Assembly: GCA_017355425.1 (NCBI GenBank)
Contig: CP070233.1
Coordinates: 3,885,501-3,949,500 of the forward strand
Source of the DNA: Dolichospermum sp. DET69
Lineage (GTDB): Bacteria; Cyanobacteriota; Cyanobacteriia; Cyanobacteriales; Nostocaceae
DNA length: 64,000 bases
Direction: 5' to 3'
Part shown: positions 8,504 through 16,152 of the stretch, piece by piece
Numbering within the stretch: position 1 is the first letter of the stretch
How the letters are laid out: each line of letters starts with the position of its first letter
Notes under the pieces: model-generated
The model's database searches: none
Told to the model about the DNA's origin: nothing
The model's input: the letters and a program-made list of their open reading frames with translations, nothing else
Position numbers and translations under genes: made by a program

Positions 8504-11500
8504 TTAGAGTGAATATTGTTTATCTTTAGTAGCTGATTTTTGTTTCGGGTTGTAATATTGTCTAACTCTTGCTGGTTCAATTTCTTTAAACAGTTCAGAA
8601 ACTTTTCCTGATTCTGCAAGTTTCAGAGCATCTTTGATTAAATAATCATTTTTCTCTTCATTAGAAAGTGGAATATTATCTAGTAAATCGTAATTGTACA
8701 TTCCCAAAATCAAGATGTAGTTTTTCTTGAGTCGAGTAAATGGAGGAGGATCATTTTTTAAAGCATTGACAATACTTTGAAGATGTTGCGGTTGTACATA
8801 AGGTTTTGCAAGATGTCCTAAATAAAGCCAAGTTTCTGTTGCTTTCAGCTTTTCAATATCAGATTTAGCTGCTGTTGCAGAGGTAAATATTAATTCCCAA
8901 CCTGCTAATTTTAGTATTGGCAAAAAACGCAATGATTCAAGTAAAATAGCGCGAACATATTCACTAGATTCTTCAGTTGCTATGTTACTATTTTGATAAT
9001 ATTGCCATAATTGCTTAATAGCATCTCTATGTCCTTGAGAAGCTAAAGCAATTATTACATCTAGTAAGTTACGAATTACGAATAAATCACAAATGACAAA
9101 AATGAGTTCTTCCCAAACTTGATCAAATCCTAGAATTAGCAATTTATTTACAGATGTTCTGATTCTAGTTTCTGATTTTCTCTTGTTTATATTTAATTTT
9201 CGCTTTTCTTGTTCACTGATAGAATGACCTTTATCTTTGATAATTGCTATAATTTCTTGTAGATTTTTTAAACTTTCCTTAAATAGATTAACAACTTGAG
9301 ACTTAATCTGATTTTTCTGATAAATCCAAGTGCGATTCAATTCTTGAAATTGAATACTCCATTGAGAAATAATAATAAAGTTATCATCTGTAGGAAAAGA
9401 TGGAAATTCTAATTGTTCTTTACTGTTTGATTTTTTATAATTTAATTTTTGATATATTCTCCGACTCAAATTGATTTCTGTGACATAAATTCCCAGGGAA
9501 TATAAACAATGTTGATATAATTTTATGAATTTCCACCATGATTGATCATCATGACTGCTATTAGCTAACTCAAATTCAGTGCGATAATCATGATCCATTA
9601 TCCATAAAGAAACAAGCATAGAATTAAAGTTTTTATTCAGTTCCTTTAAATGATCATCTAATTCCGTACTTGGTAAGAAATCAGATATCTTTTTATAATG
9701 TTCTGTTTTCTCTTTGTTAAGCTTTAGTCCTAGATTGCTGAGTTTCTCTATTAATTCTATTTCAAATTTTTCAATATCATTACCATTGGGAGCAACTGCA
9801 ATAATATCATCAACATAACGATGAAAATTGATTTTATGTTTCCATTTTGGTTCATTAGCAAAATAATCATCAATTGCTTTCAGATACAAGTTAGCATAAA
9901 AACCTGATGTCAGAGTTCCTTGTTTAAGTCCGCTACCATTTTCATGTCCATTATTCAAATTCTGTTTCATAATTTTAGTAAGTAACCATTTAATACGGTC
10001 ACTTCTAATTTCTAGTTCTGTTATAGTAATATCAAGTAACTGTTGTTGAATAACTTGTTTATAATATTCTTGTATGTCAGTTCTTAAAACAGCACCTTTG
10101 GGACAACTTTTAGCACTTTCTTCTGATGCTTTTAAAAACTTAGTATATCTAGGAAAGTAATTTTCATATAAATCTTCTGTCTGTTCTAATTTTAGTTGAT
10201 AGGAATAAAAATCAAAGTCTTTATTCTTTCCAATAGTTTGCAAAATAGCAATTGCTAATATTTCTTCTTCTAAACGAGTTAACTGTTTTGGACGACCTTT
10301 TGATCTACTTTTGACAAATTTATAGTCAATATCTTGACCAGAAGGAAGCAATTTATCTGAATATAACTTATCAACTAAGTTATCAATAAGAATCTGTAAA
10401 TTTTCATCCAAATTATTTTCAAACAACCGGATTTCCACCTCATCATAAAAAGATTCATTAAAGATATTATTTCTAGCTTTAACCCAAGCTAGTTCTATAT
10501 TGTCTAAACTAATCAATTTATTCCATTCATTATCTTCTTCAAGTTCACTATTTTTGATAGTTTGACAAACAGCATTAAATTGATCAGCATGATTTAATTT
10601 ATTTTGTTCATACCAATAACTACCAGCAGGATTTTCAAAATCAACGGCTTGTTTACCTTCCATTACATAAGAAATTCTATGTTTACCCATGAATTTATCA
10701 AAAGCCGTACATATAGCATTGATTCCTTCATTAATATCACTAGCTTGAATTATTTGTTTCAAAGATTGTTCTAATTTTTTTGTCCCTATAGTCGTTAAAT
10801 GTAGATTTTCAATAGGTACTTCTTCTAATAACCGTTTAAAAGAAAGTGCTTCATCTTGCCAAAATTCTTTTTCTATATCTGTATCAATTTCTGGTGCTAA
10901 TCCTAAAGCCTTAAGTTTTTTATTTCTTTCTTTTTGTAAAAGGTCATCTTGACTAATAGATGAAGCTAAATCAAGCTGCATGATAAAAAGATTAGATAAA
11001 GCTTTTACAGAAGCATTTTCATCATTTAATTTATTTTGTAAGTGGCTGATAGTGCTTAGAATTGCTGGTGCAAGAGGCTGATTAATTGCTTTAAAATCTA
11101 AGGTAATATTAAATGGGTTAATCTTCTCTTGTAATTCCTGCATAAACTTCTGATAAATAGCGTAACCATAAATATTTGGATCTATACCTACATTAATGAT
11201 TTCTATTTTTTTAGATGTAATATCATCTTTTGGTAAAGTTAAGATTTTTTCAATAAAAGCAGCCGTAGCAGCACCCATTACACAACCAACATCTAATAAA
11301 TAAATGCGTGGATGATATCTCAATCTATTAAGTAATCTATTCGATTCAATCACACTATCTAAAATATGAACTGATTCAAAATAATAACGGGGGAATAAAC
11401 TATAAAACTGAAAAGCTGTACTTTTTAAATCTCCTTTTTCTAAACAGTGTAAAATATCTTTTGAATAATTAAGTTCTTTATATCCCTGTGCGTCTGGTAT

Positions 11501-11986
11501 TTCTCCTAACCATTGATGTACGGCAGAATAAGCAGATGCAATAATAGGATGAAAAGAACGACGAATTTTAGCTTCTTCAGCCATTACCAAATTAGTAACT
11601 TGTTTCGACTTCTGCGAAGGAAGTCCTGAAAGTGCTTGTAATAATAGTTGTTTAGCTATAGCGTTAATAGTCTTCCCTTCATTTTCTGCTCTCTGTTTTA
11701 ACGCTTCTAAAGTTTCCTCTTCTAGTCGAATAGTAACTACTTTTCCCGCTTCCCATAAGATAGTGAATTCTCCATTGAGAACCTGAACAATATCTTCAAT
11801 GGTTTCTAGTTTGGATGCACCAGGATTATCTATAGCTTTACCAAGGGAAGTATGATAACGCGACGCAGGAGGGACTTCTTTTGCACCTGTACGATTAGCA
11901 CGAAGTTCCGCAAATTCTTTTGCTAGACGGTAAAGCGTCCAATCTAAATCCTGTAGACGTTGCTCAATATCTTTCTTGCTTATCAT
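8504..11986 (-). CDS. Multidomain reverse transcriptase: HTH + RHH + methyltransferase-like + RT + helical tail
   Basis: An 1160-residue protein. Residues 1-80 resemble an Xre-like helix-turn-helix (TLYRLAKEF; KLETIEDIVQVLNGEF). Residues 84-123 look like a CopG/ribbon-helix-helix arm (VTIRLEEETLEALKQRAENE). Near 226-260 a Rossmann-type nucleotide motif, LLDVGCVMGAATAAF then VGIDPN, resembles class I SAM methyltransferases. The RT domain covers about 560-800: LRTDIQEYY holds motif A Asp637, motif B is GSGLKQGTLTSGFYANLYL, motif C is Y724-V-D-D727, and NLGLKLNKEKTE follows. All catalytic aspartates are present. The last 350 residues are helical and HEAT-like, as in Abi/UG-type RTs. No maturase domain or intron RNA is visible, so it is not a group II intron RT. 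It is visibly AT-rich beside its neighbours and leads an operon with the helicase-exonuclease. Catalytic RT is seen; defence role is inferred. Confidence 0.85.
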   Translation of the reverse strand: MISKKDIEQRLQDLDWTLYRLAKEFAELRANRTGAKEVPPASRYHTSLGKAIDNPGASKLETIEDIVQVLNGEFTILWEAGKVVTIRLEEETLEALKQRAENEGKTINAIAKQLLLQALSGLPSQKSKQVTNLVMAEEAKIRRSFHPIIASAYSAVHQWLGEIPDAQGYKELNYSKDILHCLEKGDLKSTAFQFYSLFPRYYFESVHILDSVIESNRLLNRLRYHPRIYLLDVGCVMGAATAAFIEKILTLPKDDITSKKIEIINVGIDPNIYGYAIYQKFMQELQEKINPFNITLDFKAINQPLAPAILSTISHLQNKLNDENASVKALSNLFIMQLDLASSISQDDLLQKERNKKLKALGLAPEIDTDIEKEFWQDEALSFKRLLEEVPIENLHLTTIGTKKLEQSLKQIIQASDINEGINAICTAFDKFMGKHRISYVMEGKQAVDFENPAGSYWYEQNKLNHADQFNAVCQTIKNSELEEDNEWNKLISLDNIELAWVKARNNIFNESFYDEVEIRLFENNLDENLQILIDNLVDKLYSDKLLPSGQDIDYKFVKSRSKGRPKQLTRLEEEILAIAILQTIGKNKDFDFYSYQLKLEQTEDLYENYFPRYTKFLKASEESAKSCPKGAVLRTDIQEYYKQVIQQQLLDITITELEIRSDRIKWLLTKIMKQNLNNGHENGSGLKQGTLTSGFYANLYLKAIDDYFANEPKWKHKINFHRYVDDIIAVAPNGNDIEKFEIELIEKLSNLGLKLNKEKTEHYKKISDFLPSTELDDHLKELNKNFNSMLVSLWIMDHDYRTEFELANSSHDDQSWWKFIKLYQHCLYSLGIYVTEINLSRRIYQKLNYKKSNSKEQLEFPSFPTDDNFIIISQWSIQFQELNRTWIYQKNQIKSQVVNLFKESLKNLQEIIAIIKDKGHSISEQEKRKLNINKRKSETRIRTSVNKLLILGFDQVWEELIFVICDLFVIRNLLDVIIALASQGHRDAIKQLWQYYQNSNIATEESSEYVRAILLESLRFLPILKLAGWELIFTSATAAKSDIEKLKATETWLYLGHLAKPYVQPQHLQSIVNALKNDPPPFTRLKKNYILILGMYNYDLLDNIPLSNEEKNDYLIKDALKLAESGKVSELFKEIEPARVRQYYNPKQKSATKDKQYSL

Positions 11987-12051
11987 AAATTACGTTGTTG
12001 TTTTGCTATACATCTATAGCTCTATAGTCGTCTCTGGATTTTGCAATGTCA

Positions 12052-12069
12052 ATAAGTATAAATACTTAT
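12052..12069. promoter_or_regulatory. 18-bp palindrome upstream of the RT operon, possible operator
   Basis: ATAAGTAT-AA-ATACTTAT is a perfect 8-bp inverted repeat with a 2-bp centre, 66 bp upstream of the RT start. Ribbon-helix-helix and HTH regulators bind such short palindromes, and the RT protein begins with both kinds of domain. Autoregulation through this site is therefore plausible but inferred. A second motif, TCTATAGCTCTATAG, sits at about 12013-12027. Confidence 0.35.
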
Positions 12070-12135
12070 AACAGAAATTGTTTGCTTTGTGTTGACTTTT
12101 AAAATTTAACAGTTTATACTGGCTGGTATGAAAAT

Positions 12136-12203
12136 AAAAAAGGCACTCCAACTCTATTGGAATACCTTTTTATTTGCTTAACCTCTCCCAATTACAGTTG
12201 GGA
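12136..12203. other. Two adjacent hairpins between the RT operon and the divergent small gene
   Basis: AAAAAGGCACTCCAA pairs with TTGGAATACCTTTTT (about 12136-12171), a stem with two mismatches and T-rich or A-rich flanks on each side, so it could end transcription in either direction. TCCCAA and TTGGGA (12186-12203) make a second small hairpin. They lie upstream of the RT gene on its own strand. They may be a terminator for something read leftwards, or part of a non-coding RNA partner as found upstream of several defence RTs. I cannot separate these options. Confidence 0.4.
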
Positions 12204-12283
12204 CAGGCTATTAACTTGATTTAATTGAATTGTTTGTCAGTAAAAGTTCCAAATTTCGTCAGTTTTACAAAAAGGAAACAAAA

Positions 12284-12616
12284 ATGAAACCAACACTAAA
12301 TAATGATAGCTTATCACCTATTGATCTGGCTCAAAAATCTTTTGCCCTTGGTTCTTCTCCCTCTGAAGTGATTGAATTAATACAATCTATAACTGAATTG
12401 TCAAATGTGCAGAAGCAACAAGTTCAGGCAAAACAAGATAATGAGAGACGCAGTTATTTAATGCAAGACATTATGCGGTCGCTTGAACAGCTTAAAATTC
12501 CCACTGGTCAACAGCGCGTTCTCAAGGCAATGACAACTTCACAGCTTGAAGCTTATGCAGAAGAGTTATATCAACAATTAAAAGAGCGTCCATTCAAACA
12601 TCTATCAGTAGCATAA
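12284..12616 (+). CDS. Small hypothetical protein, divergent from the RT operon
   Basis: A 110-residue protein starting MKPTLNNDSLSPIDLAQ, preceded by AAAAGGAAAC as a good ribosome binding site; the in-frame TTG further upstream is less likely. It is hydrophilic and helix-rich (SEVIELIQSITELSNVQKQQ; TSQLEAYAEELYQQLKER) with no membrane segment or catalytic motif. I do not recognise a family. The 3' flank (12617-12700) contains a short GGGCATCTTGCCC palindrome seen again near 61030. Confidence 0.6.
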   Translation: MKPTLNNDSLSPIDLAQKSFALGSSPSEVIELIQSITELSNVQKQQVQAKQDNERRSYLMQDIMRSLEQLKIPTGQQRVLKAMTTSQLEAYAEELYQQLKERPFKHLSVA

Positions 12617-12700
12617 AAAGCTGTTGAATATTTAATTTGCACATTCTTGATTGTGCAAACTCTTGTGGGGTGGGCATCTTGCCCGCCCCCTAAGAAATTC

Positions 12701-13339
12701 TCACCTTCCCAAATCGTGCATTTCATTAATTGCGTCCGCACACATTTGAGTAACTCTCTCCAATTCCTCCTTCTTGCTAGAACTGGGAGCATCAATTAAC
12801 TTCCCAATTCTCAGAGTCAAAGGTACAGAACGGGGAACAGAAGAACCAGGTTGTAAAATTTTCTCACTTCCCCATAAACACACTGGTAAGAAAGGAGCGT
12901 TAGCCTTAGCGGCTAAAAGGGCTGCACCTCTTTTGGGGTCATGAATGCGACCATCGGTCGTGCGTGTACCTTCTAAAAACACACCCACAGCCCAACCATT
13001 ATCTAAATATTCTAAAGCCGAACGGATAGCATTGCGGTCAGCACTACCGCGACTCACCGGGTATGCACCATATAATTTAATTGCTTGGGATAAAACCGGA
13101 ACTTTAAATAATTCTTCCTTGGCCATGTAAGCAACTGGACGACGGACAGAAGTAGAAACTATGGGGGGGTCAAAGTAACTAGCATGATTACTAACTATGA
13201 TCACAGACCCAGTTTGAGGGACATTTTCCGCGCCATAAATCCTACCGCGAAAGTATGTATGCAGCAAAGGGCTAATCACCGACCACTTAAAGGCGTGATA
13301 CAGTGCTAAACTAATTAAGGGTTCACGAGTTCTAGTCAT
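12701..13339 (-). CDS. plsC: 1-acyl-sn-glycerol-3-phosphate acyltransferase family protein
   Basis: PlsC-type enzymes add the second acyl chain to lysophosphatidic acid in phospholipid synthesis. The 212-residue protein has the acyltransferase motif NHASYFD, the second block YPVSRGSADRNAIRSAL, the third block FLEGTRTTDGR and the Pro-containing fourth block, in the usual order and spacing. A weakly hydrophobic N-terminal segment (SLALYHAFKWSVISPLL) probably associates with membrane. The genome may hold more than one PlsC paralogue, so the symbol is by family. A perfect GC-rich palindrome (13369-13389) lies just upstream. Confidence 0.9.
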   Translation of the reverse strand: MTRTREPLISLALYHAFKWSVISPLLHTYFRGRIYGAENVPQTGSVIIVSNHASYFDPPIVSTSVRRPVAYMAKEELFKVPVLSQAIKLYGAYPVSRGSADRNAIRSALEYLDNGWAVGVFLEGTRTTDGRIHDPKRGAALLAAKANAPFLPVCLWGSEKILQPGSSVPRSVPLTLRIGKLIDAPSSSKKEELERVTQMCADAINEMHDLGR

Positions 13340-13368
13340 AGAAAATATTATAAATAATACAGGATGTA

Positions 13369-13389
13369 GGGGCGCAGGCCCTGCGCCCC
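13369..13389. repeat. GC-rich palindrome
   Basis: A 21-bp perfect palindrome, GGGGCGCAGG-c-CCTGCGCCCC, between plsC and the phosphate-binding protein gene. It belongs to the class of short hyper-palindromic cyanobacterial repeats. No adjacent T-run is present, so it is unlikely to be a terminator. Confidence 0.6.
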
Positions 13390-13480
13390 ATCAGAAGTCA
13401 CCGAATCAGGATATTAAAAAAGAAGTCAGGATTTATTTTAACCTCTAACTCCCACATCCTAACTTCCTATTTTTTCTACA

Positions 13481-14389
13481 TCAGTTTCCTAATGCTAAAG
13501 CCTGTTGTCCTTGGGGGGAAGTCGCGTAACCTAAAAATGCTTGAACTCCCACATTAGCAGGGTCTTTATAGACGTAATACAGCGATCGCTGATAAGGATA
13601 ACTACTTCCATCTGGTGTTAAACCATCAATAGCCAAAACTCGCACTGTTTGCTGATTAGCAACTTGAGCAAAGGTAGCATAACCTATACCATCAGTTCCT
13701 AAAGCTTGAATTAAGGGAGTTGTGGCATCTCGTTGCAATGTCGTAATATTGGGTGTAGTCCCAAAATTGCCTTTCTTCAGCACTAATTCTTTAAATGCTT
13801 GATGTGTGCCACTAATTGCTGGACGATTAATAACGCGGATAGTTGCGGCTGCACCACCTACTGCTGACCAATTATTAATTTTTCCCTGAAATATATCTGC
13901 AACTTGGCTACTGGTTAATCCTTGATTGAAGGGATTTGTCTTACCGACTATCAGAGCGATCGCATCTTGTGTTACAGTAACCGCCTTCAATCCCTGACTT
14001 TGTTCCTGTGCTGTTAATGGTCTAGAAGCCCCTGCAATATCCACTTTACCAGCTAAGAGATCCTGAATTCCCTTATCTGTCCCATTACCAACTGCTACCA
14101 CTTTTGTGCCGGGAAACTTTTTCTCAAAACCATTTTTAAGATTTTGGTTAATTGTCACCATACTAGTAGAACCATCTATCTTGACGGTAGTACCGCTGGC
14201 TACTGTTGTTGGTAATGAGAAAGCCCCAGTAGTAGTTGTGGTATTACTACCGAGAGGACTATTCTCTGGCTGTGTAGTTGTAGTTGTCTGGGCAGGGTTA
14301 CGCATGAAAAACCACCAGTAACCACCACCTAAAAACGCGAGAAATAAAAGAATAAAAACAATAGGAGGCGGTCCGCTTTTCTGACTCAT
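13481..14389 (-). CDS. PstS-like substrate-binding protein, membrane-anchored
   Basis: A 302-residue periplasmic-binding-protein-like product. The start MSQKSGPPPIVF (ATG 14387-14389) is followed by one transmembrane segment (about 10-28) and a Thr/Gln-rich linker. The binding domain then begins with VKIDGSTSMVTINQNLKNGF, typical of phosphate-binding PstS/SphX folds, and contains GTDKGIQDLLAGKVDIAGASR and RPAISGTHQAFKELVL. Phosphate is the usual ligand, but no pst transporter genes are beside it, so the ligand is unproven. It begins 11 bp after the PspA-family gene ends, implying an operon. A longer in-frame Met exists upstream but would overlap pspA. Confidence 0.85.
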   Translation of the reverse strand: MSQKSGPPPIVFILLFLAFLGGGYWWFFMRNPAQTTTTTQPENSPLGSNTTTTTGAFSLPTTVASGTTVKIDGSTSMVTINQNLKNGFEKKFPGTKVVAVGNGTDKGIQDLLAGKVDIAGASRPLTAQEQSQGLKAVTVTQDAIALIVGKTNPFNQGLTSSQVADIFQGKINNWSAVGGAAATIRVINRPAISGTHQAFKELVLKKGNFGTTPNITTLQRDATTPLIQALGTDGIGYATFAQVANQQTVRVLAIDGLTPDGSSYPYQRSLYYVYKDPANVGVQAFLGYATSPQGQQALALGN

Positions 14390-14399
14390 AAATTCCTGC

Positions 14400-15113
14400 T
14401 TATTCTGGTAGTTGTTTAGGTTGAGAATCTTGTAATCTGTGCAAACGACGGGCAACTTCGTCGTCCAAAGTCATATTTTCCATTTCGGCTTGGAGTTTTT
14501 CCGCAGGATTTTCTGACAATTCGGCCAAAGCCTCTGTCTTTAAATTCCGACGTTCAACTGCACCTTTAGCCTTTTCAAAGTCACTTTTAGCCGAACCAAT
14601 ATCAAATTCATTATTAACTTTAGCAATCATAGCCAAAGCTTCATTCACCTCTGACATATCTTTCATATTCTGCATATCAGCTTTGTAGCTTTCTAACTTC
14701 ATGCGCTCACGGTTGAGTTTATCCTTAGAAGCCTTGACCGCAGTTTCTGCCTGTTTAACCATTTCCTCTAGTTTAGGCAAGATTTGCTCCGTTTGAATGG
14801 CCTTAGCCATAGCCATTCGTGCAGCTTCTTCATTACCACCACGTTGAGCAATCATTGCCTGTTGCTCTAAAACCTTAAATTCTTTAATTTTTGTCTCATA
14901 TTTATTCTTGGCAGTTTTATAAGCCCCTTCTTGAGCCGCAACCGCTACAGCCAGTTTCTGAACGGCTTCTTGCATTGACTGGAGAGATTCTTCAGCCACG
15001 GCTACAGCCACCTTACCACCTGACTCTACAGGCATTCCCCATAACCAGTTCCAAGTCCCAACTATGGTTCGTCCTGCCCTTTCACCCATTATCCAGTAGA
15101 CAGCTTTTTTCAT
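14400..15113 (-). CDS. PspA/IM30 family protein
   Basis: A 237-residue, almost entirely helical coiled-coil protein. It begins MKKAVYWIMGERAGRTIVGT and has long heptad-rich stretches (QMVKQAETAVK-like, RERMKLESYKADMQNM). PspA/IM30 proteins form ESCRT-III-like oligomers that protect membranes under stress; Vipp1 is the thylakoid paralogue. This one has a PspA-like length and an unusual N-terminus, and I see no Vipp1-type C-terminal extension. It is followed immediately by the membrane-anchored PstS-like gene. Its 5' leader has a conserved hairpin shared with ycf51. Confidence 0.8.
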   Translation of the reverse strand: MKKAVYWIMGERAGRTIVGTWNWLWGMPVESGGKVAVAVAEESLQSMQEAVQKLAVAVAAQEGAYKTAKNKYETKIKEFKVLEQQAMIAQRGGNEEAARMAMAKAIQTEQILPKLEEMVKQAETAVKASKDKLNRERMKLESYKADMQNMKDMSEVNEALAMIAKVNNEFDIGSAKSDFEKAKGAVERRNLKTEALAELSENPAEKLQAEMENMTLDDEVARRLHRLQDSQPKQLPE

Positions 15114-15114
15114 A

Positions 15115-15160
15115 AGAATACCCGGTAAGTAGGAAACTCAGCGGCTTTAGCCCTGAGAGG
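15115..15160 (-). repeat. Conserved hairpin leader next to the pspA start
   Basis: On the minus strand the segment reads CTCAGGGCTAAAGCCGCTGAG, then TTTCCTACTTACCGGGTATT, ending 1-2 bp before the ATG. The same arrangement (CTCAG hairpin, then CTTACCGG-TATTCTT) precedes ycf51 at 19800-19850. It may be a mobile-element end, such as an IS200/IS605 left end, or a shared regulatory leader; both sites differ in the bases around the core. The area from 15180 to 15350 also contains an inverted repeat, GAGTTAAGAAATTT (about 15214) with AAATTTCTCAACTC (about 15271), and no gene. Confidence 0.4.
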
Positions 15161-15366
15161 GAAACGACACGGGCGGTTTTAACCGCTTTGAATCTTTTTT
15201 CATTACCGCCTTGGAGTTAAGAAATTTGGGGTACTTTTGTGATGTACTTTCAACGGGACAATTACCGATTCAAATTTCTCAACTCTGTACGCATAATGTT
15301 TTGCTCCAAAGAGCCTCCCTTTCGGGGTGATGTTAGCTTCGACCTGTTATAAGAGCTTGTTATACT

Positions 15367-15585
15367 TGCAACACTGTTTCAGTGACCTTAAAACTGTTTA
15401 ATTGCAAATGACAGAGCAGGGAACTAGCTTCGCATTCCGGGGTGTCGTGACTCAAATAACGGCTACCCTGAGACTATGCTCAGGGTGGTCTGGTCAGCAC
15501 GGCTTGCTTGATTACTCTTGCAAGCCCAGTCCCTTTAGGGCTGGGTTACTGACAACCTAAAGTTATTTCAGTAAGGATGCTTATG
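15367..15585 (+). ncRNA. HEARO-like (IscB omega-RNA-like) remnant, rightward copy
   Basis: A non-coding block sharing a 37-bp identical core (15392-15428, including TTGCAAATGACAGAGCAGGG) and further similarity with 23572-23777 in the opposite orientation. It contains several hairpins (AGCCCAGTCCCTTTAGGGCT) and ends AGTAAGGATGCTTATG. From memory, this last motif is typical of the junction between HEARO RNA and the iscB start codon. No IscB reading frame follows, so it would be an orphan RNA or decayed element. The assignment rests on recall and needs a covariance-model search. Confidence 0.4.
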
Positions 15586-15664
15586 GTAATATTTTTACTC
15601 TAATATAGGCATATGTAGCAATTATATTTCATAAAGTTTAAATTTAGATTTATAAAATTTTACC

Positions 15665-15850
15665 ATGAATAGGCTTGCAACCGCTTTCACAGAAGGCATA
15701 ATTGCCTTTATTACTACTAATATTGACGACATTATGATTCTGTTACTATTTTTTTTCACAGATAGATAGAAATTTTCAGCGCAGATATATTTTTATCGGT
15801 CAATATATCGGTTTTACCGCTATTATTATTATTCTCAAACTATGACTACA
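15665..15850 (+). pseudogene. CadD-like (cadmium resistance transporter family) fragment
   Basis: An ATG at 15665 opens a frame reading MNRLATAFTEGIIAFITTNI then DDIMILLLFF, which resembles the N-terminus of CadD-family transporters (EG-AF-TNIDDI). It stops at a TAG near 15770, but after a frame change the text NFQRRYIFIGQYIGFTAIII continues the same family. Only about 60 residues survive before a miniature element at 15866. It is a decayed, frameshifted and truncated gene. Confidence 0.6.
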
Positions 15851-15865
15851 AAATATAGAACCATC

Positions 15866-16033
15866 TTAGAGGATGTTTGAAAAGTTTTTAATGTATAAAT
15901 AAACCCCTCTTGTAAACCTCTCCCCGCTTCGGGGAGAGGCTTTGAAACCCCCTTTCCCTCGTAGGGAAGGGGGCAGGGGGGTTAGGTTTTTGAAGATTAT
16001 CGGTTTCATCTAATACTTTTCAAACAACCTCTT
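15866..16033. mobile_element. Miniature element with GAGGATGTTTGAAAAGT-type inverted termini
   Basis: About 168 bp with termini TTAGAGGATGTTTGAAAAGT (left) and ACTTTTCAAACAACCTCTTA (right). TTA on both sides could be a 3-bp target duplication, as produced by IS5-type transposases. The interior has the palindrome CTCTCCCCGCTTCGGGGAGAG and the motif GATTATCGGTTTCATCTAATAC. Related copies are at 35140-35197 (termini almost alone) and 56541-56748. Confidence 0.6.
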
Positions 16034-16086
16034 ACGCCGATAGAGGTAAGATGGCAAATATTTCTTTAATGTCCGGCAGTGTGTGA

Positions 16087-16123
16087 ATTGCAATTTCTAT
16101 TACTCCCTATTAGGGATTGAAAC
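16087..16123 (-). CRISPR. Solitary CRISPR repeat
   Basis: A 37-nt unit beginning ATTGCAATTTCTATTACTCC and ending CTATTAGGGATTGAAAC has the form of repeats I know from cyanobacterial CRISPR arrays. The CCCTAttAGGG palindrome and the GATTGAAAC end are both characteristic. No second repeat occurs within a spacer length on either side, and no cas gene is in the window. It is best described as an orphan repeat, a relic of an array or a captured piece. Confidence 0.6.
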
Positions 16124-16152
16124 CAGTTAAATCAGACACAAGAAAAATTAAC

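Noticed and set aside
8504-11986. Reverse transcriptase as a group II intron protein or retron RT
   Set aside because: No maturase or HNH domain, no domain V-like RNA around it, and it is far larger than retron RTs; no msr/msd structure could be convincingly drawn.
12284-12616. Small divergent gene as a third component of the RT system
   Set aside because: It is on the other strand beyond terminator-like hairpins and has no recognisable link; kept only as a neighbour.
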